Assembly: GCF_038404985.1 (NCBI RefSeq)
Contig: NZ_JBBKBA010000003.1
Coordinates: forward strand, 124,001-188,000
Origin: Ferrovibrio sp. MS7
GTDB taxonomy: Bacteria; Pseudomonadota; Alphaproteobacteria; Ferrovibrionales; Ferrovibrionaceae
Length of the DNA stretch: 64,000 bases
Direction of reading: 5' to 3'
The notes beneath the pieces were generated by a model, which was not told the origin of the DNA, did not search any database, and worked only from the letters and a program-made list of their open reading frames with translations. Below are positions 43,871 to 50,912 of this stretch, one piece after another; the first letter of the stretch is position 1, and every line of letters begins with the position of its first letter. The position numbers and the translations under genes are program-made.

Positions 43871-44935
43871 ATGGCTCACAGAATAGCGGTTATCCCAGGC
43901 GACGGCATCGGCAAGGAAGTGGTGCCGGAAGGCCTGCGCGTGCTCGATGCGGCGGCACGCCGGTTCGGCATCGACTTCAGCTTCGACAGTTTCGACTGGA
44001 GCTGCGACTACTACCTGAAGCACGGCATGATGATGCCGGAGGACTGGAAGCAGCAGATCGGCGGCCATGACGCCATCTTCTTCGGTGCCGTCGGCTGGCC
44101 CGAGAAGGTGCCGGACCATATCTCGCTCTGGGGCTCGCTGATCAAGTGGCGCCGCGAGTTCGACCAGTATGTGAATCTCCGCCCGGTGCGGCTGATGCCG
44201 GGCATCCCCTCGCCGCTGGCCAACCGCAAGCCGGGCGACATTGATTTCTATGTCGTACGCGAGAATACCGAGGGCGAATATTCCTCGGTCGGCGGCCGCA
44301 TGTTTGGCGGCACCGACCGCGAATTCGTCGTCCAGGAGACGTTCCTGACCCGCACGGGCACGGACCGCATCCTGAAATTCGCCTTCGACCTGGCGCAGAA
44401 GCGGCCGAAGAAGCATCTCACCTCGGCCACCAAGTCGAACGGCATCTCGATCACCATGCCCTACTGGGACGAGCGCGTCGTCGAGATGGCGAAGAAGTAT
44501 CCCGATGTGCGGGTCGACAAATTCCATATCGACATCCTGACGGCGCATTTCGTGCTGCACCCGGACTGGTTCGACGTCGTGGTCGGCTCGAATCTGTTCG
44601 GCGACATCCTGTCGGATCTCGGCCCCGCCTGCACCGGCACCATCGGCATCGCGCCGTCCGCCAACCTGAACCCGGAAGGCGCGTTTCCGTCGCTGTTTGA
44701 GCCGGTGCATGGTTCGGCGCCGGATATCGCCGGCAAGGGCGTCGCCAACCCGATTGCCCAGGTCTGGTCCGGCGCCATGATGCTGGAGCATCTCGGCCAC
44801 CAGAAGGCCGCCGACGCCATCCTGAAAGCCATCGAGGAAGTGCTGGTGGCCGGCCCGCGCACGCCCGACATGGGCGGTCAGGCCAACACCCAGGATGTCG
44901 GCAAGGCCATCGCCGAAGTGGTGGCGAAGGCCTGA
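43871..44935 (+). CDS. Tartrate/D-malate dehydrogenase family (decarboxylating)
   Basis: NAD- and Mn-dependent beta-hydroxyacid oxidative decarboxylase of the isopropylmalate dehydrogenase superfamily, TtuC/DmlA branch, 354 residues. Blocks are MAHRIAVIPGDGIGKEVVPE, SFDWSCDYYLKHG, LWGSLIKWRREFDQYVNLRP (the TtuC-like substrate loop), VVRENTEGEYSSVGGR and the NAD site EPVHGSAPDIAGKG. Likely substrates are tartrate, meso-tartrate or D-malate; the exact one cannot be told. The ATG at 43871 is chosen; 32 upstream codons are unlike the family. Paired with the Bug receptor and the divergent LysR. Confidence 0.9.
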   Translation: MAHRIAVIPGDGIGKEVVPEGLRVLDAAARRFGIDFSFDSFDWSCDYYLKHGMMMPEDWKQQIGGHDAIFFGAVGWPEKVPDHISLWGSLIKWRREFDQYVNLRPVRLMPGIPSPLANRKPGDIDFYVVRENTEGEYSSVGGRMFGGTDREFVVQETFLTRTGTDRILKFAFDLAQKRPKKHLTSATKSNGISITMPYWDERVVEMAKKYPDVRVDKFHIDILTAHFVLHPDWFDVVVGSNLFGDILSDLGPACTGTIGIAPSANLNPEGAFPSLFEPVHGSAPDIAGKGVANPIAQVWSGAMMLEHLGHQKAADAILKAIEEVLVAGPRTPDMGGQANTQDVGKAIAEVVAKA

Positions 44936-44942
44936 TGGATGC

Positions 44943-45218
44943 CTAGACCGTTTCCTTTTCATATTGAATCGCTGCGCCGTGGCGATTTTGCGTTTTGAGG
45001 AGGAGCCCGGCGCAGGGCGTAGTGGGGGCTACGGTCAAGCCGGGCGACGCGCTCAAAACGCAAAAGCGCCCGGCCCCGCAGGGGTTGCGCCTGGAGGCGG
45101 TATCCGCGTCGTCGAAACGCTTGCAGGTACCGCCAGGTACCTGCTGCGCGCTTCTCCTGGCGGGCTACCGCCTCCAGACGCAACGCAGCTGGTTCAATAT
45201 GAAAAGGAAACGGTCTAG
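44943..45218. mobile_element. 276-base palindromic element with perfect 26-base terminal inverted repeats
   Basis: Terminal inverted repeats at 44943-44968 and 45193-45218 are perfect over 26 bases (outer part CTAGACCGTTTCC). Inside are two further inverted-repeat arms: 44982-44999 with 45052-45069 (17 of 18 paired), containing GCCCGGC/GCCGGGC at 45005/45039, and 45085-45102 with 45166-45183 (17 of 18), containing the perfect hairpin GCAGGTACC-GCCA-GGTACCTGC at 45123-45144. The whole could fold as a long stem with two side arms. It has no gene. Each end is CTAG, compatible with insertion at TA. It fills the gap between convergent genes and supplies the TAG stop of the rhomboid gene. Confidence 0.8.
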
Positions 45219-46315
45219 CGCGGCTCCAGGCTGCGCTTGATGGCGGCGATTGCCGGCTTCAACTGCTCGGCAATCGCCTCCGCTTCCCGCAACCGGGCGC
45301 GATCACCGCGCAGGCCGGCGGCATAGCTCTCATACAGCTTCACCCGCAGGCCGGCATAATTCTGCGCCGCCAGCAGCCGTTCGGCGAGCCGGCTTTCCGG
45401 GCGTGGATCGTAACCATTGAGGCTGCGGGCCACCTCACGCCAGGGCTCCAGCAGTTCGCTCTCGATGCGCTGGCGGTAGGCCTGCGGCGTCAGCTTGGTG
45501 CGTTCCTCGTTCAGCTTTTTCGATACATCCGCCAACCGCGCATCCTCGCGGAAGGCTGAGTCGATGGCATCGGCGATAGGCTGTTCCGCTGGATAGCGGT
45601 AGGCCGGTTCTGGCAGGATCGGCAGGATCACGGCGAGGGCCAGCAGAATAGCCGCGATCCCTAAACCAAGCTGGCGCGGCCCGGCGATGCCCGGACGCTG
45701 CAGCGGCGCGGTAAGCAGATAGCCCAGCAGGGCGCCACCGACGAAGCCGCCGCCATGGGCGGCATTGTCTATGCCGGTGGCGGTGATGCCCATATAGACC
45801 GAGAACCCGATGAACAGCGCCAGGTTCACCCATTGCCCGCGCAGCACGCTCAAGGGCACCGCCTTGCCGTTGCGCAGCCAGAAGCTGGCCAGCGCACCAC
45901 CCAGGCCGAAGATGGCGCCCGAGGCCCCGGCGCTGACCGTGCGGTCGGGGCTGAAATAGACACTGGCGAGGCTGCCGATCACCGCCGCGCCGAGATAGAT
46001 CACCAGAAACGGCCAGCGGCCATAGAGCCGTTCCGCCAGGCCGCCCAGGCTCCACAACGCCATCATGTTGAAGCCGAGATGGATCAGGCCGAAATGCAGG
46101 AAGGCAGCGGTTAGCAGCCGCCAGTATTGCCCGCCGGCGATGGCCGGGCCGAAATTGGCCCCCCAGGCCAGATGCACTGATGAATTGGCCTCGATCAGCC
46201 CGCCGCCGAGCGGCAGCAGGGCGACGAAGGCCACCACGTTGATACCGACCAGCCATTTGAAGATCACCGGTAGTTCGGGCCGGTTATGATACAGCAGCCA
46301 GGCGAAGGCCTGCAT
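45215..46315 (-). CDS. Rhomboid-family intramembrane serine protease
   Basis: A 366-residue membrane protease with six core helices. The catalytic Ser132 is in SAGASGAIFGLGGALAS and His187 in IDNAAHGGGFVGG; HFGLIHLGFNMMAL holds the conserved N/H loop region. A soluble C-terminal part of about 120 residues (KKLNEERTKLTPQAYRQRIE) is rich in charged helices. I start at the ATG at 46315; the frame is open to 46399 but overlaps the upstream gene there. The TAG stop lies inside the terminal inverted repeat of the palindromic element, so the last codons may have been altered by its insertion. Confidence 0.9.
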   Translation of the reverse strand: MQAFAWLLYHNRPELPVIFKWLVGINVVAFVALLPLGGGLIEANSSVHLAWGANFGPAIAGGQYWRLLTAAFLHFGLIHLGFNMMALWSLGGLAERLYGRWPFLVIYLGAAVIGSLASVYFSPDRTVSAGASGAIFGLGGALASFWLRNGKAVPLSVLRGQWVNLALFIGFSVYMGITATGIDNAAHGGGFVGGALLGYLLTAPLQRPGIAGPRQLGLGIAAILLALAVILPILPEPAYRYPAEQPIADAIDSAFREDARLADVSKKLNEERTKLTPQAYRQRIESELLEPWREVARSLNGYDPRPESRLAERLLAAQNYAGLRVKLYESYAAGLRGDRARLREAEAIAEQLKPAIAAIKRSLEPR

Positions 46316-46389
46316 GTCGGCGGCCTCTGCTACCTCCTTCTCCGGCTCTTGCCCCCGGTTATCGCCCCGGTTCTCGCCTGGGCCACGGA

Positions 46390-46767
46390 CTATTTGCATG
46401 GAAACGACTTTCGCAGGGCATTGGCGATCAGTTCGGCGCCAGCCTGGGATACCAGGGCAGGATTGAGCGCCAGCCAGTCGCGCACGATGAACTCCACTCT
46501 TGGGCCCGGCACCGCATCCGGCAGGCAGACATTGCCAGCGATCCGCAGCGAATCAAGGATGCCGGCAACATAGCCCTGGCAATAGGCATCGCGCGAGCGG
46601 CAAGGCCGCTCATCTACATTCTGGGCCGGTTGGTTCTGGGCCGGTTTCGCCGGTTCGGCTGCGCGGACAGGCAGCGCCGGCAGCGCGAGCAGAAAAAACG
46701 CCAGCGTCAGCTTGCCCTTGTTTCGCCACAGAGCGCGGCTAGGATCATCAACGATAGACAAGGGCAT
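46390..46767 (-). CDS. Exported Tai/Rap1a-like small protein
   Basis: A 125-residue precursor: n-region, hydrophobic segment KLTLAFFLLALPALPVRA (cleavage near VRA-AE), a Pro/Gln-rich linker, then a compact domain CRSRDAYCQGYVAGILDSL, NVCLPDAVPG and AELIANALRKSFPC with four cysteines. This matches the Rap1a/Tai family, some of which are type VI secretion immunity proteins. No T6SS gene is nearby, so an immunity role is not supported here. Its ATG shares the CATG at 46765-46768 with the divergent GNAT gene. Confidence 0.75.
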   Translation of the reverse strand: MPLSIVDDPSRALWRNKGKLTLAFFLLALPALPVRAAEPAKPAQNQPAQNVDERPCRSRDAYCQGYVAGILDSLRIAGNVCLPDAVPGPRVEFIVRDWLALNPALVSQAGAELIANALRKSFPCK

Positions 46768-47281
46768 GACGGGTCCAGTGGCGGCAAAATCAGTATCAGG
46801 CTTAGGCAAGTCGGCGGCGGCGGGCAAGCCTCATCTGCGCCCCGCCACGGCCGCCGATCTCGATGCCCTGGTGGCGCTGGAAGAAACCTGCTTCGCAACC
46901 GACCGCTTTTCCCGCCGTTCCTACGCCCGCGCGCTCGCCTCGCCGCGCGCCCATCTGCGGGTGATGGAAACGGGCGGCCGGCTCGCCGCCGCCGGGCTGA
47001 TCTTCACCAGGGCCGACACGGCAGCGGCGCGGCTTTATTCCATCGCCGTGCATCCGGACTGGCGCGGCCAAGGCCTGGCCCGGCGGCTGCTGACCGCTCT
47101 TGAGCAAACCGCCCGAAAAATAGGCGCCGACGAGATGCGCCTGGAAGTCGCAGACCGTAACAAAGCCGCCCTCGCGCTCTATCGCGAATCCGGCTATGAA
47201 GAAACCGGCCGCCTGAGGCGCTATTACCAGGACGGGGCCGATGCCCTGCGTCTTACCAAGCGCCTCGCAGCCCGCAGCTAG
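46766..47281 (+). CDS. GNAT-family N-acetyltransferase
   Basis: A 171-residue RimI-like acetyltransferase: ARLYSIAVHPDWRGQGLARR is the acetyl-CoA P-loop (Q/RxxGxG/A), with MRLEVADRNKAALALYRESG and YEETGRLRRYYQDGADALRL following. The first ~20 residues are extra. Start ATG at 46766 overlaps the divergent Tai-like start. It ends eight bases before the RLAN/ATP-grasp ligase gene, and GNAT plus RLAN-ligase pairs recur in bacteria, suggesting joint action on a peptide or amino-acid product. Confidence 0.88.
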   Translation: MTGPVAAKSVSGLGKSAAAGKPHLRPATAADLDALVALEETCFATDRFSRRSYARALASPRAHLRVMETGGRLAAAGLIFTRADTAAARLYSIAVHPDWRGQGLARRLLTALEQTARKIGADEMRLEVADRNKAALALYRESGYEETGRLRRYYQDGADALRLTKRLAARS

Positions 47282-47289
47282 AGACCCAA

Positions 47290-49026
47290 ATGCACGTCAT
47301 CATCGTCGAGCGCAAAACCCAGTTCCATTACCGCAATCCGGGATGCCTGGTGCTCAACAACCGGGAATTCATCACCCGGCCGGATCTGGTGCAGGACAAG
47401 CGCGCCAAGATCATCAACCTGTCGAAGGATTATTCCTATCTCGGCTACGGCTATTACTGCTCGCTGCTGGCCGAGGCGCGGAACCAGAAGGTAATCCCCA
47501 GCGTCAAGACCATCCTGGAACTGCGCGAGCGCAGCATCTACACGCATGCGCTGCCGGAACTCGATGAACTGCTGGTGCAGCAGCTCAAGAAGCTGGTGAT
47601 GGTGCCCACCGCGCCATTCTCGATCAACATTTTCTTCGGCCGCAGCGATGACCTGCGCTTCCCCGATCTGGCGCGGCGCGTGTTCGATGAATTCCGCTGC
47701 CCGCTGCTGAAGCTTAATATCTCGCCGGAAGATGGCTGGCATATCGCCTCGATCCGCCCGATGGCGCTGGCCGACCTGAAGCCGGAACAGCAGGAATTCT
47801 TCGAGCATGCGCTGGATGCCTACACGCGGGCTGGCTGGCGCGCGCCAAAGGCCAAGAGCGTGGCGAAATATTCGCTGGCCGTGCTGCACAATCCGGCCGA
47901 AGTGCTGCCGCCTTCCGACCGCCGCACGTTGCAGAAATTCATGCGCATCGGCGAGCAGATGGGCGTGGAAGTCGAACTGATCGAGAAGAAGGATTACGCC
48001 GAACTGGCGGAGTACGACGCGCTGTTCATCCGCGAAACCACGGCGCTCGACCATCATACCTACCGCTTCGCCAAGCGCGCGGAGAAGGAAGGCATGGCGG
48101 TGATCGACGACCCGACCTCGATCCTGCGCTGTACCAACAAGGTCTATCTCGCCGAACTGCTGAAAGCGAACAAGATCCCGACGCCCAAGACCGTGGTGCT
48201 GGACAAGAGCGGCATCGAGGCGGTGGAGCAGGAAATCCCCTATCCCGTCATCCTCAAGATTCCGGATGGCAGCTTCTCGCGCGGCATCATCAAGGCCGAT
48301 AACCGAACGCAATTGCTGGAAGGCGCCGGGCGCCTGCTGCGTGAGTCGGATGTGATCCTGGCGCAGGAATATCTCTACACCGATTTCGACTGGCGCATCG
48401 GCATCCTGCGCGGCCAGCCGATCTATGCCTGCCAATATTTCATGTCGCGCGGCCATTGGCAGGTGGTGAAGCATGGCGAAGGTGGCCGCTTCACCGAAGG
48501 CGGTTTCCGCACCCTGCCGGTGGAGCAGGCGCCGGACGAGATCGTGCAGATGGCGCTGAAAGCCGCCAACCTGATCGGCGACGGCCTCTATGGTGTCGAC
48601 CTGAAGCAGACGCCCAAGGGCGTGGTGGTGATCGAAGTGAATGACAACCCGTCGATCAACCAGGGCGAAGAAGACGCGGTGCTGAAGGACGAATTGTACC
48701 GCCGCATCATCCAGGAATTCATCCGGCGCCTGGAAGAGCGCCCGGGCAACAACGACGCCGCGCCGGTTGCGCCGATCCTCCCGGTACTGGCGACAACCGC
48801 CACGCCTCCCGCCGGCAATGGCGCCCCCTCGCCGGCCCAGATTGCCGCCCAGGTGGCGGCCAAGGTGGCCGCGCAGGTCTCGGGCGAAATCGCCTCGCGC
48901 ATCGCGGCGGAAGTGTCGTCGCAGGTGCTCAGTCAGGCCATGGGCGCTGCCCGCCCGCAGGTGGTGGCGCGCGGCGGCGAGGATGACCCTGACCTGCCCT
49001 TCCCGATCGGCAAGAACCGCAGCTAG
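47290..49026 (+). CDS. RimK-family ATP-grasp ligase with N-terminal RLAN domain and helical tail
   Basis: A 578-residue protein. The N-terminal half (about 1-190) matches the RimK-like ATP-grasp N-terminal (RLAN) domain: VLNNREFITRPDL, INLSKDYSYLGYGYYCSLLA. The ATP-grasp part (about 275-480) has DDPTSILRCTNKVYLAELL, the ATP-binding lysine region PVILKIPDGSFSRGIIK, and the metal motif VVVIEVNDNPSINQ. Such enzymes join an amino acid, often glutamate, to a carboxylate; substrate unknown. Unusually, residues 484-578 form a Pro/Ala linker, a repetitive amphipathic helix (AQIAAQVAAKVAAQV) and an acidic end. Partner of the GNAT gene. Confidence 0.92.
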   Translation: MHVIIVERKTQFHYRNPGCLVLNNREFITRPDLVQDKRAKIINLSKDYSYLGYGYYCSLLAEARNQKVIPSVKTILELRERSIYTHALPELDELLVQQLKKLVMVPTAPFSINIFFGRSDDLRFPDLARRVFDEFRCPLLKLNISPEDGWHIASIRPMALADLKPEQQEFFEHALDAYTRAGWRAPKAKSVAKYSLAVLHNPAEVLPPSDRRTLQKFMRIGEQMGVEVELIEKKDYAELAEYDALFIRETTALDHHTYRFAKRAEKEGMAVIDDPTSILRCTNKVYLAELLKANKIPTPKTVVLDKSGIEAVEQEIPYPVILKIPDGSFSRGIIKADNRTQLLEGAGRLLRESDVILAQEYLYTDFDWRIGILRGQPIYACQYFMSRGHWQVVKHGEGGRFTEGGFRTLPVEQAPDEIVQMALKAANLIGDGLYGVDLKQTPKGVVVIEVNDNPSINQGEEDAVLKDELYRRIIQEFIRRLEERPGNNDAAPVAPILPVLATTATPPAGNGAPSPAQIAAQVAAKVAAQVSGEIASRIAAEVSSQVLSQAMGAARPQVVARGGEDDPDLPFPIGKNRS

Positions 49027-49028
49027 CT

Positions 49029-49673
49029 TTAGACGCGACAGCCGCTGAGGAACACGCCGACGGCGTGATCGACCATGCGGTCTATATTCGCCCGTGTCGC
49101 CGCCGCCGGCCTTGCGCCGAGCAGAAGCCCAAGCTGGGTATGCCCCAGCACCATGCCGAGGAACTGTTCCGCCGCCAGGGCGGGTTCGCTGATACGCAGC
49201 TCCGGCCGGCCTTTCAGGTATTTCGCCAGGGTCGCGACAATAGGATGCGGGCCGCTGCGGTGGATGATCTTGCCCAGCCCCGGCACGCGCGCCGATTCCG
49301 CCACCACCAGCCGGTGCAAGGCCAGGGAACCCGGCGCTAGTGCCAGCTTGAGATAGGCGCGGCCAACCTGCTGAAGCGCCTGCTCCGGCGGCAAGCCGTC
49401 ACAAACCAGCCGCTGGATACCCTGAGTCAGCTTGCCAGCCAACGCATCGATGATCGACGCGAACAAAGTCTCCTTGCTCGAGAAATGCGCGTATATGGTT
49501 ATTTTAGACACGCGGGCGCGGCGCGCGATGAGATCCATGCTGGTGGCGTTATAGCCGCGCTCAAGGAAAACCTGCGTCGCGACATCAAGGATTTCGGCAT
49601 GCTTGCCGGCATCTGCGGGCCTGCCGCGCCGCCGCTGTCCGTTCACGGAGTCTTGCACTCGTTTCCCGGCCAT
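49029..49673 (-). CDS. TetR/AcrR-family repressor of the RND pump
   Basis: A 214-residue regulator. The DNA-binding N-terminus has FLERGYNATSMDLIARRARV and SKITIYAHFSSKETLFASII; the C-terminal ligand domain is the AcrR C-type (QFLGMVLGHTQLGLLLGA). Divergent from the RND membrane-fusion gene, with the operator candidate at 49703 between them; it converges with the RLAN ligase gene, stop codons about three bases apart. Confidence 0.93.
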   Translation of the reverse strand: MAGKRVQDSVNGQRRRGRPADAGKHAEILDVATQVFLERGYNATSMDLIARRARVSKITIYAHFSSKETLFASIIDALAGKLTQGIQRLVCDGLPPEQALQQVGRAYLKLALAPGSLALHRLVVAESARVPGLGKIIHRSGPHPIVATLAKYLKGRPELRISEPALAAEQFLGMVLGHTQLGLLLGARPAAATRANIDRMVDHAVGVFLSGCRV

Positions 49674-49683
49674 TCCACGCCTT

Positions 49684-49712
49684 TTGAACTACCAATTTCT
49701 GAACCATACAGT
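49684..49712 (+). promoter_or_regulatory. Promoter of the RND efflux operon
   Basis: TTGAAC at 49684-49689, a 17-base spacer and TACAGT at 49707-49712, in an AT-rich island of the divergent gap 49674-49788. A second -10-like TATAGT follows immediately. Confidence 0.55.
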
Positions 49713-49717
49713 ATAGT
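49703..49717. promoter_or_regulatory. TetR operator candidate overlapping the -10 box
   Basis: ACCATACAGTATAGT is a 15-base imperfect palindrome (six of seven pairs match around the central A) and covers the -10 of the pump promoter, the expected place for a TetR-type repressor. Confidence 0.5.
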
Positions 49718-49788
49718 AATCAAGGTTGCATAGAATTTCGCGCTGCCGTTGTCTCCCCACCGGCTGGCGCTAGGGGAACAGGTCGTCG

Positions 49789-50910
49789 ATGAAAAAGGTT
49801 TTTGGCTTGGGCGTACTGGCGCTTTTGGTAGCCGGTGGCGCCGGATGGATGTTCTATGGCCCGCAGCTGCGCGAGATGGTCGCCCAGGCGACGCCGGGCG
49901 CTTCCGCTGCCGCGCCACAGGCCCCGCAAGGCGGTGCCGGGCAGCAGGGTACAGCGCGCAATCCGATCCCCGTGGATGTGCGGATCCCGCGCATCGGCAA
50001 TGCCCGCCAGCAGATCGAAGCCGTGGGCAGCCTGCGCTCCAATGAATCAGTGATCCTGCGGCCCGAGATCGCCGGCCGCATCACCGAAATCCTGTTCGAG
50101 GAAGGCCAGCCGGTGAAGCGCGGCATGCCGCTGGTGCGGCTGGATGCCAGCATCGCGCGGGCGCAAGTCGCCCAGGCCCGCGCCAATATCGCCTTGAGCC
50201 GCGCCAATTACGGCCGCGCCGAAGAACTCTACGGCAAGGGCGCCGGCACCCAGCGCGCCCGCGATGAAGCAACCGCCAAGCTGCAGACCGACGAAGCCGC
50301 CCTGGCACTCGCTCAAGCAACGCTGGACAAGAGCACATTGCTGGCGCCGTTCGATGGCGTGGTCGGCCTGCGCCAGGTCAGCGTCGGCGATTACGTCAAT
50401 CCCGGCCAGGCGATGGTCAATATCGAAAGCATCGAGCAGTTGAAGGTCGATTTCCGCATCCCGGAAATCAACGCGCATCTCATTGCCGTGAACCAGAATG
50501 TGCGCGTGCGACTGGATGCCATGCCCGGCCCGACCTTCGATGGCACCGTGTTCGCTATCGATCCGGCAATTGACCCGAATGGCCGCGCCGCGATCCTGCG
50601 CGCCCGCCTGCCCAACCCGGAAAAGAAGCTGCGCCCCGGCATGTTCGCCCGGGTCACCCTTGTAGTGGAAGACCGCGCCAACGCCGTGCTGGTACCGGAA
50701 ACCGCGCTGGTGCCGGCGGGCCGCGATATCTACGTGCTGCGCGTGGTGGATGGCAGGGCGGTGCAGACCAAGGTGAAGCCGGGCCTGCGCCGCGATGGCG
50801 AAGTCGAAATCATGGAAGGCCTCAAGGCCGGTGAACCTATCGTGGTCGAGGGCGCGGTGAAGCTGCGCGACGGCCAGTATGTCCGCGCCACCGAGATCAA
50901 GGGTAGCTGA
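49789..50910 (+). CDS. RND efflux periplasmic adaptor (membrane-fusion protein)
   Basis: A 373-residue AcrA/MexH-like adaptor. N-terminal anchor at residues 6-24, disordered Ala/Gly/Gln linker, then lipoyl half VLRPEIAGRITEILFEEGQP, a short helical hairpin (about 125-165), the second lipoyl half LLAPFDGVVGLRQVSVGDYV, and the beta-barrel region RLPNPEKKLRPGMFARVTLV. It links the inner-membrane pump to an outer-membrane channel, which is not encoded here. Two bases before the pump gene. Confidence 0.94.
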   Translation: MKKVFGLGVLALLVAGGAGWMFYGPQLREMVAQATPGASAAAPQAPQGGAGQQGTARNPIPVDVRIPRIGNARQQIEAVGSLRSNESVILRPEIAGRITEILFEEGQPVKRGMPLVRLDASIARAQVAQARANIALSRANYGRAEELYGKGAGTQRARDEATAKLQTDEAALALAQATLDKSTLLAPFDGVVGLRQVSVGDYVNPGQAMVNIESIEQLKVDFRIPEINAHLIAVNQNVRVRLDAMPGPTFDGTVFAIDPAIDPNGRAAILRARLPNPEKKLRPGMFARVTLVVEDRANAVLVPETALVPAGRDIYVLRVVDGRAVQTKVKPGLRRDGEVEIMEGLKAGEPIVVEGAVKLRDGQYVRATEIKGS

Positions 50911-50912
50911 GC

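Noticed and set aside
44936-45214. Small protein-coding gene in the 276-base element
   Set aside because: The short open frames are by-products of the inverted repeats, with no ribosome site or coding-like composition.
46390-47281. Toxin-antitoxin pair formed by the Tai-like and GNAT genes
   Set aside because: The genes are divergent, the Tai-like protein is exported, and the GNAT has no antitoxin partner of the ribbon-helix-helix type; it pairs better with the ligase gene.
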